DNA of 64,000 nucleotides from Heracleum sosnowskyi (lineage: Eukaryota; Streptophyta; Magnoliopsida; Apiales; Apiaceae): positions 87,464,363 through 87,528,362 of the forward strand of contig CM061239.1 of NCBI GenBank assembly GCA_030848705.1. Direction: 5' to 3'. Of the stretch, positions 10,518 through 22,153 are shown piece by piece. Made by a program: the position numbers and the translations under genes. Position 1 is the stretch's first letter. The number at the start of each line of letters is the position of its first letter. The notes under the pieces were generated by a model. It had not been told where the DNA came from. It saw nothing but the letters and a program-made list of their open reading frames with translations, and searched no databases.

Positions 10518-13500
10518 ATGGCCGGAGAATTTATTGTAACCAAGACTAATCATGTCTCATTTCAGAACTTGCAATCCATGACGAACTTACAGTTTCGTGC
10601 ATGGGCAGAATTTCTGAACACACGTTCATTAGTGGCATATGCTGTGAGTACTCCCGTGGTCCTTTGTATTGATCAATTGACTGCGTTGTACACATCCGCC
10701 ACGGATACAAGTGAGAATAATGTGAGATCCTTCAGTTTTGTTGTGCCAGGGGGCAGAACAATAAGGGTGACGGAACATGACTTTAATAGAATACATCATT
10801 TTCCTACAGAAAACCTTGTTCCAGATCCCACAACTGAGGAGATACATGCTTTCTTCACTCTCATTAGAAGTCAACAACCTAACTTCTTTGTGGGAGAGTT
10901 TCTGAAGCATTACTTGCCAAAGGCATGGAACTTTTTCTTTCATACCCTAATCCATGTTTTTACTGCCAAGCTAACAAATCTGCATGGTATTCCCTTATTC
11001 CTTCAAAAGATAGGGTTTGCCATTGCCAACAATAGGCATATTAACATTGGACGGTTATTGATTGATCAAGTAATCATATGCATGGGACCGCTGGATGAAA
11101 GAACAAGCATAGATGACGATGTGCTTTGTTTCTATCCTAGGTTCCTACAGCTAATTCTCAATGATATCTTAACAGATGATGAGAGTGAGACATTCGCCTA
11201 AGAGGAGACCATGGAGTGTATGAAGATGAAGAGCAATGCCATAACCACTCTGATAAGGAAGAACAACTATCTTCCAGGGGTACCCACTGTTCTCACTGAA
11301 TATCTAAGAACGGTGCCCCTACCACTTCTACCCCAGGGGAACAGGTAAATCAAGGTAACATTCCTGAACCTGAACTGGCTCCTGAACAACAACCAATGGA
11401 TGTTGATCCAGAGCCCTCAGTGGCCATTCCTGACCAGGAGGTTGCAAACCCACAACCTCTAACCACAGTCGAAGAGCCTTTGGAAGAGCCAAATGAAACA
11501 ATAAACGAACCTCCTTCCCCTCCTATACCCAATATTTAGACATCCGTGAGTGTAGAGGGAGATAGTGCCTTAGCAGCACCACATAAGGAGATACACCCTT
11601 CAACAGCAGCTCTGCCTTCCTCTAAAAGGAGACGAACAGAAACCGAGGCAACTGTTGATACTTTATTTCAAACTTCCAAAGCGCCCTTTATTGATTTTTC
11701 TGATGCTGATTGGGCTACACTAACGAAAGCTATATCTGAACCATTAGCTCAATCAGGTAAGGAAGAATTGACGGAAGCAACTGGTGTTCCGACCATATTA
11801 CGGTCAGGTTCACTGGTTGAAGGTTCTAAGAACCAAAGGTCTTCACAGACGTCGGGAGAAGGCTTTGACCTAAATGCACAATCTAAAGGGTCATTGTCTA
11901 CCTCCCCAGATGGAACATATCTGGATCCTGCGGGTAAAGGGTCTGACGTAGGTGCAGATCGGCAACTCGTTGACAATGAATCAATTATTATTGAGGAGTC
12001 AACTGAGGTAGAGTCTTCACAGACTATCGGGGAAGATTCGGGATCTCTGCTGTTAATAGAGCCTGTTTCTAACCCCCTAGAGATTGAAACTCTAGATCCT
12101 TCAAAGGATATATCATCTACTGATGATCAGAAACTTGGTTTATCCAAGGACGGGGACTTGCGAAGCCCCATTGCACCACCGGTGACCTCCTTAAGGATGG
12201 CTACGGTGTTTTCTTCTGCAGGTACAATCAGCACAAAGGATTTGAGTGAAACAAAAACACTTGCACCTGGCCTGAGTGGGAAAGGAAAAATGATTCAAAC
12301 ACCGACAGAAACGTTGAGTGTACACCCAGAGCCAAATGTGAGGAGTGACACCCTAACCCTACCTAATATTGATGATTTGCTGTTACCGACAGAAAGAGAG
12401 CTACAAGTTCAATCTTCCCTCAAGGAGATGACAGTTCATAACAAAGAAGGAAATCCATTATTCAAGGTTCCACTGCGACCTTCCTTTGACCAAGAGATCT
12501 CCTCTAGTCAAGCCAATGCTTCTTTAAAGACTATTCAAGAGAAGGTTGACTTGGCTGCAGCTGATTCAAGAAGAACATTCAGGGTCATTGGCAGTGCATC
12601 TGGCACTATAACAGGTACGAAGCAGGCAGTGGACTCCTTAAAGAAGGAAGCTATGGATGAACTGATCGAGTTGAGGACGGACGTCAAGGAACTTAAAGAT
12701 GGTTTCATGAATGAAGTAGATGTTTTGTCGCAAGGACAAGAAGCTTTGAGAGAAGACGTTCTGGTTATCCGGGATGGTCAAGCTAGGGTAAAAGATGCAA
12801 TGAACACCCTTTCTAGAGTGGAGTCTAAGCTGAACCAGAGATTGGACAAGATTGAGAAGACTACCAACTCCAGATTGGATGACATTGACCTGAAGCTGGC
12901 TTCTATGCAAGAGATGGATAAGGATCTATTGGATTTCATGGAAAATCAAAGTGATGGAGTACAGTCGATTTGGACTATGCTGAAGAACCAACAAACTGGC
13001 CAACCTGGTCCTTCAAATCAGCAACCTGATCCTTCTACTACCTTTTATGCTGAGGATGCTTTCGTCGAGGATTCCTCAACTAAGGGGGAGAAAGTTGGAT
13101 AAGGGGAGAAAGAGAAGCCTAAGGATGGATGGGGAGTTTGGGAGACAGTTGAATCTATTCCTATCAGACAGTACTGGATAGAGGAACTTGTAGAAGAAGA
13201 GAAGGAGAGTGAAGAGGAATTTGAGGTCATGCATGAGCAACCTATTCTAGAGGAGCATGAGCCATATTATCCAGAGCCCATTGAACATCCAATCTGGGAG
13301 GATAATATGGAAGAAGAAGCAAATTCTCTATCACCTGAAGAAGAAGCTGCCTTGGAAGCAATAAGAGCTCAGAGAGCTGCAGTAGATGCCAGGCAAGCTG
13401 AGAAAGAGAAACAACAAGCAATTCCGAGGAGTGAAAAACTGAAGAGATTCAAGGTGTATAATGAAGTGAGGAGGAAGAAGATGATAGATCTGGCAAAGAA

Positions 13501-14323
13501 AGAAGGTAATGAATGGGAGATGGCTTATAAAACCTTTTGCGGAGTTGAAGACGGATTAGAAGTCAACGACAATGCTGAGGTGGAAGTTATCATTCAGGAC
13601 ATCAGAAGTGCCAATCTTGAAGATCAGACTTACTTCAAAGCATTGAGAAACTCTATGATCTTTCTGAAAGCTGGGGTTAAAGCAAATGGAGCCTGGAACA
13701 TCCTGATCAATTTTCTGGAGAAAGGTACATTTGTGATTTCCACTAAGTTTTTAGAACAGAGGACATACACAGAGTTGCAGGTTATTCTCATCAAGATTCA
13801 AAGGACGACAAGGCTGAATGAACTGCTCCATGAGCATGTTAAGGAGATCTTGATGAAAGTCGGTCCAGAGATTACTGAAGATCCTCCAATGGTTAGATTC
13901 ATGACGAATGACTTGTTCAGAATCTGCTATTTGGCTGAGGACAAACTGAGGGACTACCCAAGTATCTATCTAATCTCAGTTGAGAAGTATCTTAGATCCA
14001 CTGGATTCTCATCAACGGAAAAGGACAAAGCAGCAGACACTCTTAGAAGATTTCTAATGGAGAATGTTCCTTACTATAGGAAAAGAGTGGAAAGAGGATT
14101 GGAAGTGCATACCAGACTGCCAAACATGCCAAAGCTAAACAAGAAAGATGTTAACATTGCATGGTTATGGGCTGGAGTGGGTCAAGAGGTTGAATATATT
14201 GGAATACACATCCAAGGAGCAATCCTTAAACCTGGAGAACCACTGCACTATCTATCAGTGATTGATTATCAAGCTGCTAACTCCGATCCAATGATTGAAG
14301 AAGGTGAGATTGGAATGGACTGA
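10518..14323 (+). pseudogene. C2 extra (env-position) ORF, broken
   Basis: This long ORF follows pol and would encode about 1270 residues. Three parts are visible. The N-terminal ~225-residue domain (10518-11200, MAGEFIVTK start; FFFHTLIHVFTAKLT and CFYPRFLQ landmarks) resembles a domain frequent in asterid retrotransposon extra ORFs. A Ser/Thr/Glu-rich, probably disordered middle contains a basic SSKRRR patch and a predicted coiled coil (about 12520-12990). A charged C-terminal globular region (13430-14323) follows. No signal peptide or convincing membrane helix is seen, so an envelope role is unsupported. Breaks: TAA at 11199-11201, a frameshift near 11330, TAG at 11538-11540, and TAA at 13100-13102. 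C3 carries the same ORF with different lesions. Function is unknown. Confidence 0.75.
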
Positions 14324-14544
14324 AGATTGAAGCAAAGAACAAAAGAACTATCAGCTCAGACTAGAGGAGCAACTTCATTGTATAAAGTTTTATTGTTTTT
14401 TGATTTATGAAACCTGGAAATGTATATATATCTGATCCAGAATGCATTTCATATTATTACGTTGTCTTACTTTAATTAGTTTAATGTTTCCTTAGTTAGT
14501 TTAGTTATCCTCGAAGTATTTGCTTGTCGAACTCTATCCAATCA

Positions 14545-14557
14545 AATAGGGGGAGAT
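14545..14557 (+). promoter_or_regulatory. C2 polypurine tract
   Basis: AATAGGGGGAGAT sits directly before the TGTAAAGC start of the 3' LTR. It is the usual Copia plus-strand primer. Confidence 0.9.
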
Positions 14558-15075
14558 TGTAAAGCATAATGTAACATAAGATGTAAAAGAGATAACTACA
14601 ACTCAACAAAGGACAAGACAGACAATAGTATTAACAGAAGCACAGGAATCCAGAATCAAAGAAGAAAAGGTAAACTCAAAAAATCAAAATACGTTATGTA
14701 TTCTTGAAGTCCGTAAACAGGTCACGGAAAGAAGTTCATGAAAATGTTCAAGCCTCAGTGACAGCAAAAGAAACAAGACTTTCAAGACGACAGAAGTATG
14801 TGAATGATTTAGGGTTAAGTACCACGGGATTCCAGTGATTTAAACGAAGCAACCAGAACGACAAGGGACGTATCGGCAGAATTGAATTGAAGACATAAAA
14901 GAAGAATTGATCAAGTGTTATTCATCTGTGAACCAGACCAGTTGCACTAGGTGACGGCACTGAAAAGATCAAGTTGTTTTATCGTCTCAGAAAAAAGTGA
15001 TACAGTCTATTACTTAAACACCCAGGAGCTCAGTGGAATCATTCAATGAGATAAAAGACAAGAAAAGGATTCGAT
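14558..15075 (+). repeat. C2 3' LTR, truncated after ~518 bp
   Basis: It matches the 5' LTR from TGTAAAGC to GGATTCGATA, then jumps to C1 gag coding sequence (minus strand). About 0.6 kb of the LTR is missing, together with about 1 kb of C1, which one deletion across the C2/C1 boundary would explain. Confidence 0.88.
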
Positions 15076-16908
15076 ACTTTTGTACTGTCAGTACCTTCAT
15101 CCTCATCATCAAGTTGTTGCTTGATGAGCATGGATTCCTCATCAAACTCAAGTTCAGAAAGTTTAAAAATTGGTTTGTTGAGTTTCTTGAGGACATGAGG
15201 TTTGACAATAACATCAGTTGAACAATCTTGACTAACAATTTCCTTACCAGGTCTCTTACCATATTCAAAACCTATCCCTACCTTTTGATCCTCTGTGTGT
15301 TTCTCATGATAATCCTGAAGTTGTTTGGATGAGTTTCTGTAGGCTTTAATCTTGAATTCATTTTCACTAATTTCTTTCCTTAGAAACTCCTCAATTTCTT
15401 TAGCACAGACTAACTCATTTTTCAATTTAGCATTCTCCTGTGTTAAGGATTCTAAACGACTGGTCTTTAACAAAATCAAATCATTTTCAGAAGTGAGTTA
15501 AACTAGTATGAACATGAAACATCTCTGCACTCAATTCCTCAACGGTTTGCTTGTATTCATCTTTAGACATATCAAGTAAGACAAGTGAGGGTACCTGACT
15601 TGGAGACCTAGAGGAGGCCTCTTCAGATTTAGCCATGAGTGCTAAATTCACATATTCCTCTTCCTCTTCATCATCAGTATCATCCCAGCACTTTCCTTCA
15701 GCCACATAGGCCTTTCCCTGTCCTTTCTTGAAGTGTCCACTTGACCCTTTATCCATCCTTTGATTTTTCTTTGGCCTTCTGCATTCAGTAGCAAAATGGC
15801 CAAGCTCATTGCAGTTGTAACACCTAAACTTGGATCTGTCCACCATCCCTGTTTTATAACAACCTCTAGTGGCACCACCTTCAACCTTGGAGAAGTTCCC
15901 TCTGCTGAATCTTGATGTTTGCCCTTGAGGCTTAAATGGGTTGTTTCTTTTAAATCTTATGTTTTTGAATTTCTTAGCCATGTAAGCCATAGTTGGATTA
16001 TCCATCTTTTCCATTTCTTCTAAAGAGTAGAAGTCTTCATCTTCAACATCAGTTATCTGCAATACAACTTTCTCTTCATCATCCACAACCTCTTTAATTT
16101 TAAGAGTAGGTACTGGAGCAGGTTGTGTGACTTGAGTTTCTTCACTATGTTGAGTGATTCTTGGCACATGAGCCACGAGAGCACCTGACATATTAGCCAT
16201 TTTTCCTCTGGATCCAGCTAGAATAGCTCTTTTCTGGAAAAACTCAAGCTCATATGATTTAAGCACACCATATAAAGTTTCCAGAGAAATATTGTTCAGA
16301 TTTCTTCCTTCTCTTATGGCAGTGACTTTGTGCTCAAGATGCTCAGGAAGTGTGAGTAAGAACTTGACATTTAACTCCTTTCTATCATAGTACTTGCCAT
16401 GAATCTGTAGCTCAGTCATAAGTTTACTAAACCTCTCAAACATTGTTGTTAGGTCTTCTCCTGACTTTGCCATGAAAGCTTCATACTGTGAGATAAGGAT
16501 TTGTCTCTGATTGTCTTTCACTTCTTCACTTACTTCACACAACAGCTCGATCTTATTCCACATATCCTTGGCTGATGAGCACCCAATGACATTCCCACAC
16601 ATGGCTTTGTCCAAAGTGAGAGCATCCAGTAAGATGAGTTGCAAGTAATCATCCAAGGCTACCTTCTCTTTTTCTGGCTCCAGAAACTCTGAAGGTAATT
16701 TGTTGACCCAGTAGGCTGGAACAAGAACACCATCCACAGTTGAGGCTTCAATTTCTTTTCGTGGTACGAAGGGACCATTCTGGAGGATACCCAAGTATAA
16801 TGGATTTGCAGCTTTGATAAACAACATGATTTTTCGTTTCCATACATTGTAGTTCTCCTTATCAAAAGCTGGAATCTTTATGCTACTTGACTTCTGAAAA
16901 CTTGTCAT
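15076..16908 (-). pseudogene. gag: C1 gag, frameshifted and 3' truncated
   Basis: This is the Gag structural protein of C1. It starts MTSFQKSS at 16908, shortly after the PBS. The N-terminal half is the Copia gag domain (VWKRKIMLFIKAANPLYLG; later LLTLPEHLEHKV). A CCHC knuckle CYNCNELGHFATEC lies at about residue 363, followed by an acidic DDTDDEEEEE stretch and a coiled-coil-like C-terminal part. The first frame ends at a TGA at 15487, where a one-base shift moves the coding to another frame that continues to the C2 junction at about 15076. The last part of gag and the start of pol are deleted. Confidence 0.9.
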
Positions 16909-16933
16909 GATCTCAGATTTAAGAATAATCTGG

Positions 16934-16947
16934 CTGCTTTGATACCA
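16934..16947 (-). promoter_or_regulatory. C1 primer-binding site (initiator-Met tRNA)
   Basis: Read on the minus strand it is TGGTATCAAAGCAG, two bases from the LTR end. It differs from the commoner TGGTATCAGAGC at position 9. Confidence 0.88.
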
Positions 16948-16949
16948 GT

Positions 16950-18002
16950 TGTTGGTCCTTGACTATTGCAGAAGGGGGGGGGGTTGAATGCAATACTGAT
17001 AAAACTCAATCTACGTTTCAACAACAAAAGCTAAGATTAAAGTTTATCAGTTCATGAATTGCAAACACAAGTAGACACACGAGTAATTCTCACAAAATAA
17101 ATGTTTTATTTATTTTGCAATGGGTTGCTACAACCTCAAGAAAAATGTTCGTTTTTCTTGAGCTTCAGTTTCTCGAGTGATACTCTTTCAAAGAATGGAT
17201 TGATAGTTGGTCTTAGTAAACTACTCCTATCACTATCAATCACGGGTCTAGTGAAGCTGCTGTCATTTTCAAGTGGCAGCTTCTTACAAATTGCCTACCC
17301 GTGAATCTTTCCTAAATTGCTATACAAACAGCTTATTAGTACATAACAAAGCAATCTAGAAACTTTCCATATTAAGCTAACACAATTCGGTTGATGTAGA
17401 TTTGTCATACTCCGGAATTGGTGAGCTTTGTCATGTGATATCTCAAGCTTCGGTCGTAGTCTTACAGACCTGTTGTAGTGTTGGGATACTGCAACACGCC
17501 TGTTTCTTGAACATCCAAACTGTCACAAGTTTGACTGGGTAGATCCCCAATACAAGTGATATCCCTTCATGACAGTATCGTGATGGCTAAGCTTGTTGTC
17601 ACAGAATTGTGCTTTTGGTGACAGTACAAAATCCCCGCATAAGGTGCTGTCAGGATTTCCAAGCTTGCTGTTAGGCTATGGTAAAGATGCTGTCAGAGGG
17701 CTTCCGCCAATGTTGTTGTCAGAGTGAATGTATTGTCGTGAATTGCAACATGATATCTTCGAGTAACCTTACTGTCAATGCTGTGACAGTAACGTTTATT
17801 CTTGCTGTCCATCTTGAGCACTTCTTGAGGCTTGAACAAACAAATGAACTTCTACCAAGATGTACTAGACTCTTATTAGCAGCAAACAAAAATGGTTACA
17901 TAGACATACTCTGGCTGTGACAGTATGTTCATACTTAATAAAATTAAGTACAAAAATTATCTAGTTAAGTTGTCTCATAGCTATCACCCATAAATCCTAA
18001 CA
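16950..18002 (-). repeat. C1 5' LTR (1053 bp)
   Basis: On the + strand it starts TGTTGGTCC and ends CCTAACA, next to the PBS on the left and the TSD acaac on the right. Near the PBS end lies a G-run (16973-16983) inside a short inverted repeat. The outer half is dense in CTGTCA/TGACAG motifs (about 12 copies between 17250 and 17930 by eye). Confidence 0.87.
16963..16997 (-). repeat. U5-end hairpin with homopolymer loop (C1)
   Basis: TATTGCA (16964-16970) can pair with TGCAATA (16989-16995) around a G-run (C-run in element RNA). The equivalent C3 hairpins have TATCGTA/TACGATA, so two base pairs have changed in a compensated way. Confidence 0.65.
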
Positions 18003-18014
18003 ACAACATCAACC

Positions 18015-18221
18015 ATGGCAAACACACGAAAAACGACTCGAGAAACTCAAACTTCTGAAGGACTTCCTCTTACCTCTGAAACAGAGACTCATGGAAGACA
18101 ACCGCCACCAACTACTGGCACTCAAGGGGCGAATATCCCCCTCACCACTACTCAAGGACCAGAAATCCCAATTTCGGTTGAAGGGACGAATCCCCTGCAA
18201 ATGGTCGTTCATGGTCGTAAT
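18015..18221 (+). pseudogene. gag: G1 gag N-terminus
   Basis: The open frame begins MANTRKTTRETQTSEG and runs 69 codons to the G2 insertion. It is Thr/Pro/Gln-rich, as usual for the variable Gag N-terminus of Tat elements. After G2 the same frame resumes at 22154, supporting a clean insertion with TSD GTAAT. Confidence 0.75.
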
Positions 18222-21032
18222 TGTAATAACCCAAAATTTTGTACTTATTAAAAACCCTGATTTTTTTTTATATGACCCTGATGAATAGCATTTTCTGTTT
18301 TCTCCAAGATTCCACCAGATACTGAAGGATTAATCATTATTTAAATAAATTGGAGGATTTTATTTTATCAATTCCATGGATATGGATTTAACAAAAGGTA
18401 TTAAGATAACAAGAACGTTTACAGTAAACTACTTCGATAGAACACTTAAGAAAACTCTGTGAACGTTCAACGAGATTAAGTGGTAACCGAACAACGTGAC
18501 ACTTATTGGATTGAACACAAGCATGGAAGTAACATGTAACAAGATTAAATCAAGGAGTGCAACATTTGGATCATCCATGTGAAACCAAACAAAGAACCAA
18601 GCAAGTGGATCAAGAAGATGCTTCTTTAATACATTTCCAACTTGACCTTTGAAGATGCTTCTTTACATTTCCAACTTGACCTTTGGCAAATATGACACAA
18701 GCACACTACATCATCATTTCTAGCACTTATCCAACCAGCCACCCACTTCACTTTATCAAGAAAATATCAAGGAAAAGCCAAGAAAACTCTCCCCACCCCA
18801 TTTTTTTCAACATTCTGCCCAGCAAGAAAGGAGAAGAGAAACAAATTCATAACTTGAGATTTACTCATCCTAAAATCTCCAAATTTGGACCATAGCTTCC
18901 TCACATCATAGGCAAGGTAATTTAAAATTTTCATGGCTATCCAAGTAGTAGAGCATGGTCAAATATTAGATCAAAGTTGAGGTATGAATAGTGATTTCGA
19001 AATTCTAACTTGTGTTCTTGATTTTCTTTTGTAAGTTTAAGGCTTCTAAGTTTAATTCAAGGCTCAAGCAAGGATTGTAAGCTATTGTTAGTATGTTTGA
19101 GGCATCAAGGAAGGTATACACTCTTTGAACCCTTAGTTATAAATTGATTTATGGGATGAGTTTTGAGTTAGTTATGTTAGTATGGTTATAAGGATGAATG
19201 GTTGGTTTTGGTGGATGATTATGGTTGTTTTGATGGATAAAATGAGTAGATGTTGGATTTTACTTTGGTTGTAAAGATGATGGTTTGGTTGAGATGATAA
19301 GTGGTTGATAATGATGAATTGGTTTGGTTGAATGATGTTTTGGTATAGTTAAATATTGGGAATCGCTTGTTTCTAGCCATCGTTAATGACGAAATTTCAT
19401 TAGCCCTGTTTTACACATAAAACCCGAAGCAATAAAATCATTTTAAGAGTAACCACTGGCCACCTTTAGCTAGAGCTTGTTTCATAGTTTGTTTTGGCGC
19501 GAAAATCATGTTAATCCGATTTACGGTTTAGGAGAAAAGTGAGTTTTAGTAAACGCCGTTCGGAGAACCAACCCATCTCTGGTCAGTTACTTTGAGGCCA
19601 TGTTTGGACCACTTTGAGGAATAATACTAGAGACAGTTAGGAAGACTCACGAAAAGGATTCGTATTAAAAAGATTAATTTCCTATTTTATAAAAATGTTG
19701 GAAACGAAGCTATGCGACGACAAAACTTTCTGCACATCAACTGCCTTAAACAAAGCATTCGGGAATTTGACATGCCTGACCAGAAATATATTTTGAAATA
19801 TTTTGTTCTAGACATTCTCTAGATCATGCACGCGAAAACGGTGTATCAATAGAGTTAACGTTTAATGAGTTATGAGTGTTTTCGTGAAATGAGCGCAAAT
19901 AGTAAAACTCCGTAGTTGACTCGACTTTTAAAATGCATTTCACCTATTTCGACTCATGTTTTCAAATCAAGATATTTTTGATAAATATTAAAAATACTCA
20001 AGAAGCTCTTTGGGGTAGTTTTGTAATTAATTATTAATTTTATGATTTACTAAAAGTGTTAGAGTGTGAGTTGCGAAATAGTAATTCTATGGAAAGTCAA
20101 CTCTAGAGGTACTACTTTGACCATCCGTTTTGACTAAGTTAAAAGGGTAACATAGAGTCGACTAAAACACGAAACTTGTTAAGGGTTATTAAGATAACGT
20201 ATTGGTGTGAAGAACAAGATTAGAAATGATGAGTAAACGGTATAGAAGATCGTAAGTTAAGTAGACCCGAGAGAGTGAAAGTCGTGTAAAATAGAGTTTA
20301 CTTAGAATAAGTGAATTGTCAATCAAGTGACTAATTAAGGTTATGTATTGTCTTGGTAGAGGTTCCAGGACTAGAGGAGAGACATCCAGTTAGAGCTTGG
20401 ACATCAGGCAAGTTTACTAACTCTTACTCTATTGTTCAGAGTAGGTATAATTTTCAGATGTTTAATACTTGCTTATTTATATATACACACTCATTTGATA
20501 TCAAGTGTAATTGTTCGATTTATATTATGAACTTTATATGTTAAAAGTTTTGATAAAGCATACTTTTATGATAATGGTATCTTGAATTTAATATTCGGAC
20601 GACGACTCTAGGGATAGAGCGCGTTGGTCCAAAAAGTAGAGTTGACTGGGGAGCGGTGTTTTGTTTTGACGTATTATAACTATGTAAACCCGAAAGGTTC
20701 TTCGGGAGATAGAATATGTACTTACGATTACTTAATGAACTTCATTTATTAAATATTCCAAAAACAATTATCTTGGATAAAGTATATTATTAAATATTTA
20801 TTAAATATATTAAACGTTTCCAAAAATATTTCAATTATTATTTAAAAGTTATCCAAGATGCTTCGAAAAGTTTAAGCACGTATACCTTCCCACTCGAGAT
20901 CTTTTTGTGAAAACCCCCGGTCATGGTTTGCTCAAGTAGCGTTGTTTTTAAGTAAGAATTGGTCGACTAAGGTCGGACCTTAACTACTCGTTTTTCTATT
21001 CAAAACGATTCTCAAAAGAAAATAAAAACGGG

Positions 21033-21190
21033 ACTCTGGCGCGAGCAGGACCGTTGATGAATGATCCTGAAATTTATATATAAGTGGACGTTAGTCAGGC
21101 GGTCCATCAATACTCTGGCGCGAGCAGGACCGTTGACGAACGATCCTGAATTTTATATATAAGTGGCCGTTAGCCAGGCGGTCCATCAAT
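21033..21190. repeat. Tandem duplication, 79-bp unit x2, in G2 LTR
   Basis: The units begin ACTCTGGCGCGAGCAGG at 21033 and 21112 and differ at a handful of bases. They are part of the LTR. Confidence 0.85.
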
Positions 21191-21205
21191 TATTGGCCGT
21201 ATGCG

Positions 21206-21317
21206 CCAGGATGATTACATATGGAGTTCTCATCCAGGATGATTACAGATGGAGTTCTCATCCAGGACGATTACAGATGGAGTTTTCGTCCAGAGTAATT
21301 ACAGATGGAGTTTTTGC
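21206..21317. repeat. Tandem array, 28-bp unit x4, in G2 LTR
   Basis: The units begin CCAGG/CCAGA at 21206, 21234, 21262 and 21290 and contain GATTACAGATGGAGTT. Confidence 0.88.
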
Positions 21318-22153
21318 CCTTCTACTAGTAGAGAAGACCCGCGGTGGATATGGTTGTGGCGACTGATTATCGTCACTTCATATCGTGTTTTCTGTTTTGG
21401 ATAAATCCCTTCCTTCCAGTTTGGAAAAATTCTGATTAACACTGTAACAAAGGCCAAATGATTCTGGTTATTTATTGATGAAAGACAAACGGTAATTTAA
21501 AAACTGGTGAACCAGTGTTGTTCATCTAGCAGCATCTGGAACTGCGTACTTGTTGATTTCTAAAAATCGTGCTAAGTCACTGATAATGTATTTCTAAATT
21601 ACGAACTAAATTTGTTCATATGGTAGTATTCTAAACTTCATATTAAGTATGAATACTTTCAATAGAAAACTATGTACTACCTTTATATTGTTGGAAGAAC
21701 TTTATATTAGTGACTAGTTAACTTGCTGAGCATTCTTTCGCTCATTCTTGCTTTGTTAAAAATTATATTTTCAGTGAGACCATAGTCGGTCGTCCCGTAT
21801 TGCGAGGAAAGGAATGTGGAAGATACTCCCTTGAGGTAGTGCAGTTTAAGAAGGATACTATATGAGTAAGTTGGATAAGTTCAACTATCCTTATTAAGTG
21901 TGTTTACAAAATGGGTTGTAATAATTCCATGTAGAGGTTGTAGCTAGTAGTGTGAGATCCTGGATAGTACATTTGGTTTGTAATAACTAATGTTACTGTA
22001 TATCGTTTCTAAGACTATAACTTGTGTGAGTAAGAGATTTGGGTCTATGATGATGTTTTGATTGGATCATTGAGTTAATACAGGTATTATATGATTGAAT
22101 GGTGAGGTGACGACCTGGATCCCAGACCCCGGATCTGGGGGCGTTACAGTAAT

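Larger units (their letters stand above)
3161..15075 (+). mobile_element. C2: Sirevirus-like Ty1/Copia retrotransposon nested in C1
   Basis: The order is 5' LTR (3161-4247, 3' end lost), gag (N-terminus lost), pol (5883-9131), spacer, extra ORF (10518-14323), polypurine tract (14545-14557) and a truncated 3' LTR (14558-15075). It is the same family as C3, with near-identical LTR, gag, pol and aORF. By eye the shared ~515 bp of its two LTRs differ at about 13 positions (~2.5%). No TSD can be read because the right boundary was deleted together with about 1 kb of C1. Lesions: a 5' deletion by apparent microhomology, stops in gag and pol, and stops plus a frameshift in the extra ORF. Confidence 0.9.
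1..18002 (-). mobile_element. C1: Sirevirus-like Ty1/Copia retrotransposon, minus strand, split by C2
   Basis: Reading leftwards, this element has a 5' LTR (16950-18002), an initiator-Met PBS (16934-16947), gag (16908-15076), then, after the nested C2, pol (3160-324). Its 3' end and 3' LTR lie left of the window. The LTR ends in TG...CA, and the 5 bases outside it (18003-18007, acaac) are the expected target-site duplication; the partner copy is outside. The bases just right of it begin the gag leader of G1, so C1 probably inserted just upstream of the G1 gag start codon. About 1 kb of C1 between the gag C-terminus and the integrase zinc domain (protease included) is missing at the C2 junction. 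Confidence 0.9.
18222..22148 (+). mobile_element. G2: 3.9-kb solo LTR of a Tekay/Del-like Gypsy element
   Basis: It starts TGTAATAACCC and ends GGGGGCGTTACA, flanked by a perfect 5-bp TSD GTAAT (18217-18221 and 22149-22153). There is no internal domain and no convincing coding sequence; short ORFs are chance. Blocks near 18530-18590 and 18790-18900 are clearly related to the start of the G3 LTR, so it belongs to a diverged branch of the same family. It contains the tandem repeats at 21033-21190 and 21206-21317. A solo LTR usually arises by LTR-LTR recombination. Confidence 0.85.

Noticed and set aside
10518..14323. Calling the C2/C3 extra ORF a retroviral-type envelope
   Set aside because: No signal peptide, no clear transmembrane helix and no furin-like site is visible; only its position resembles env.
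18683..18895. 70-codon ORF in the G2 LTR
   Set aside because: It lies in LTR sequence shared with G3, where the frame is not conserved.
21033..21317. CRISPR-like array (repeats with spacers)
   Set aside because: Units are contiguous tandem repeats without unique spacers, in a plant LTR.
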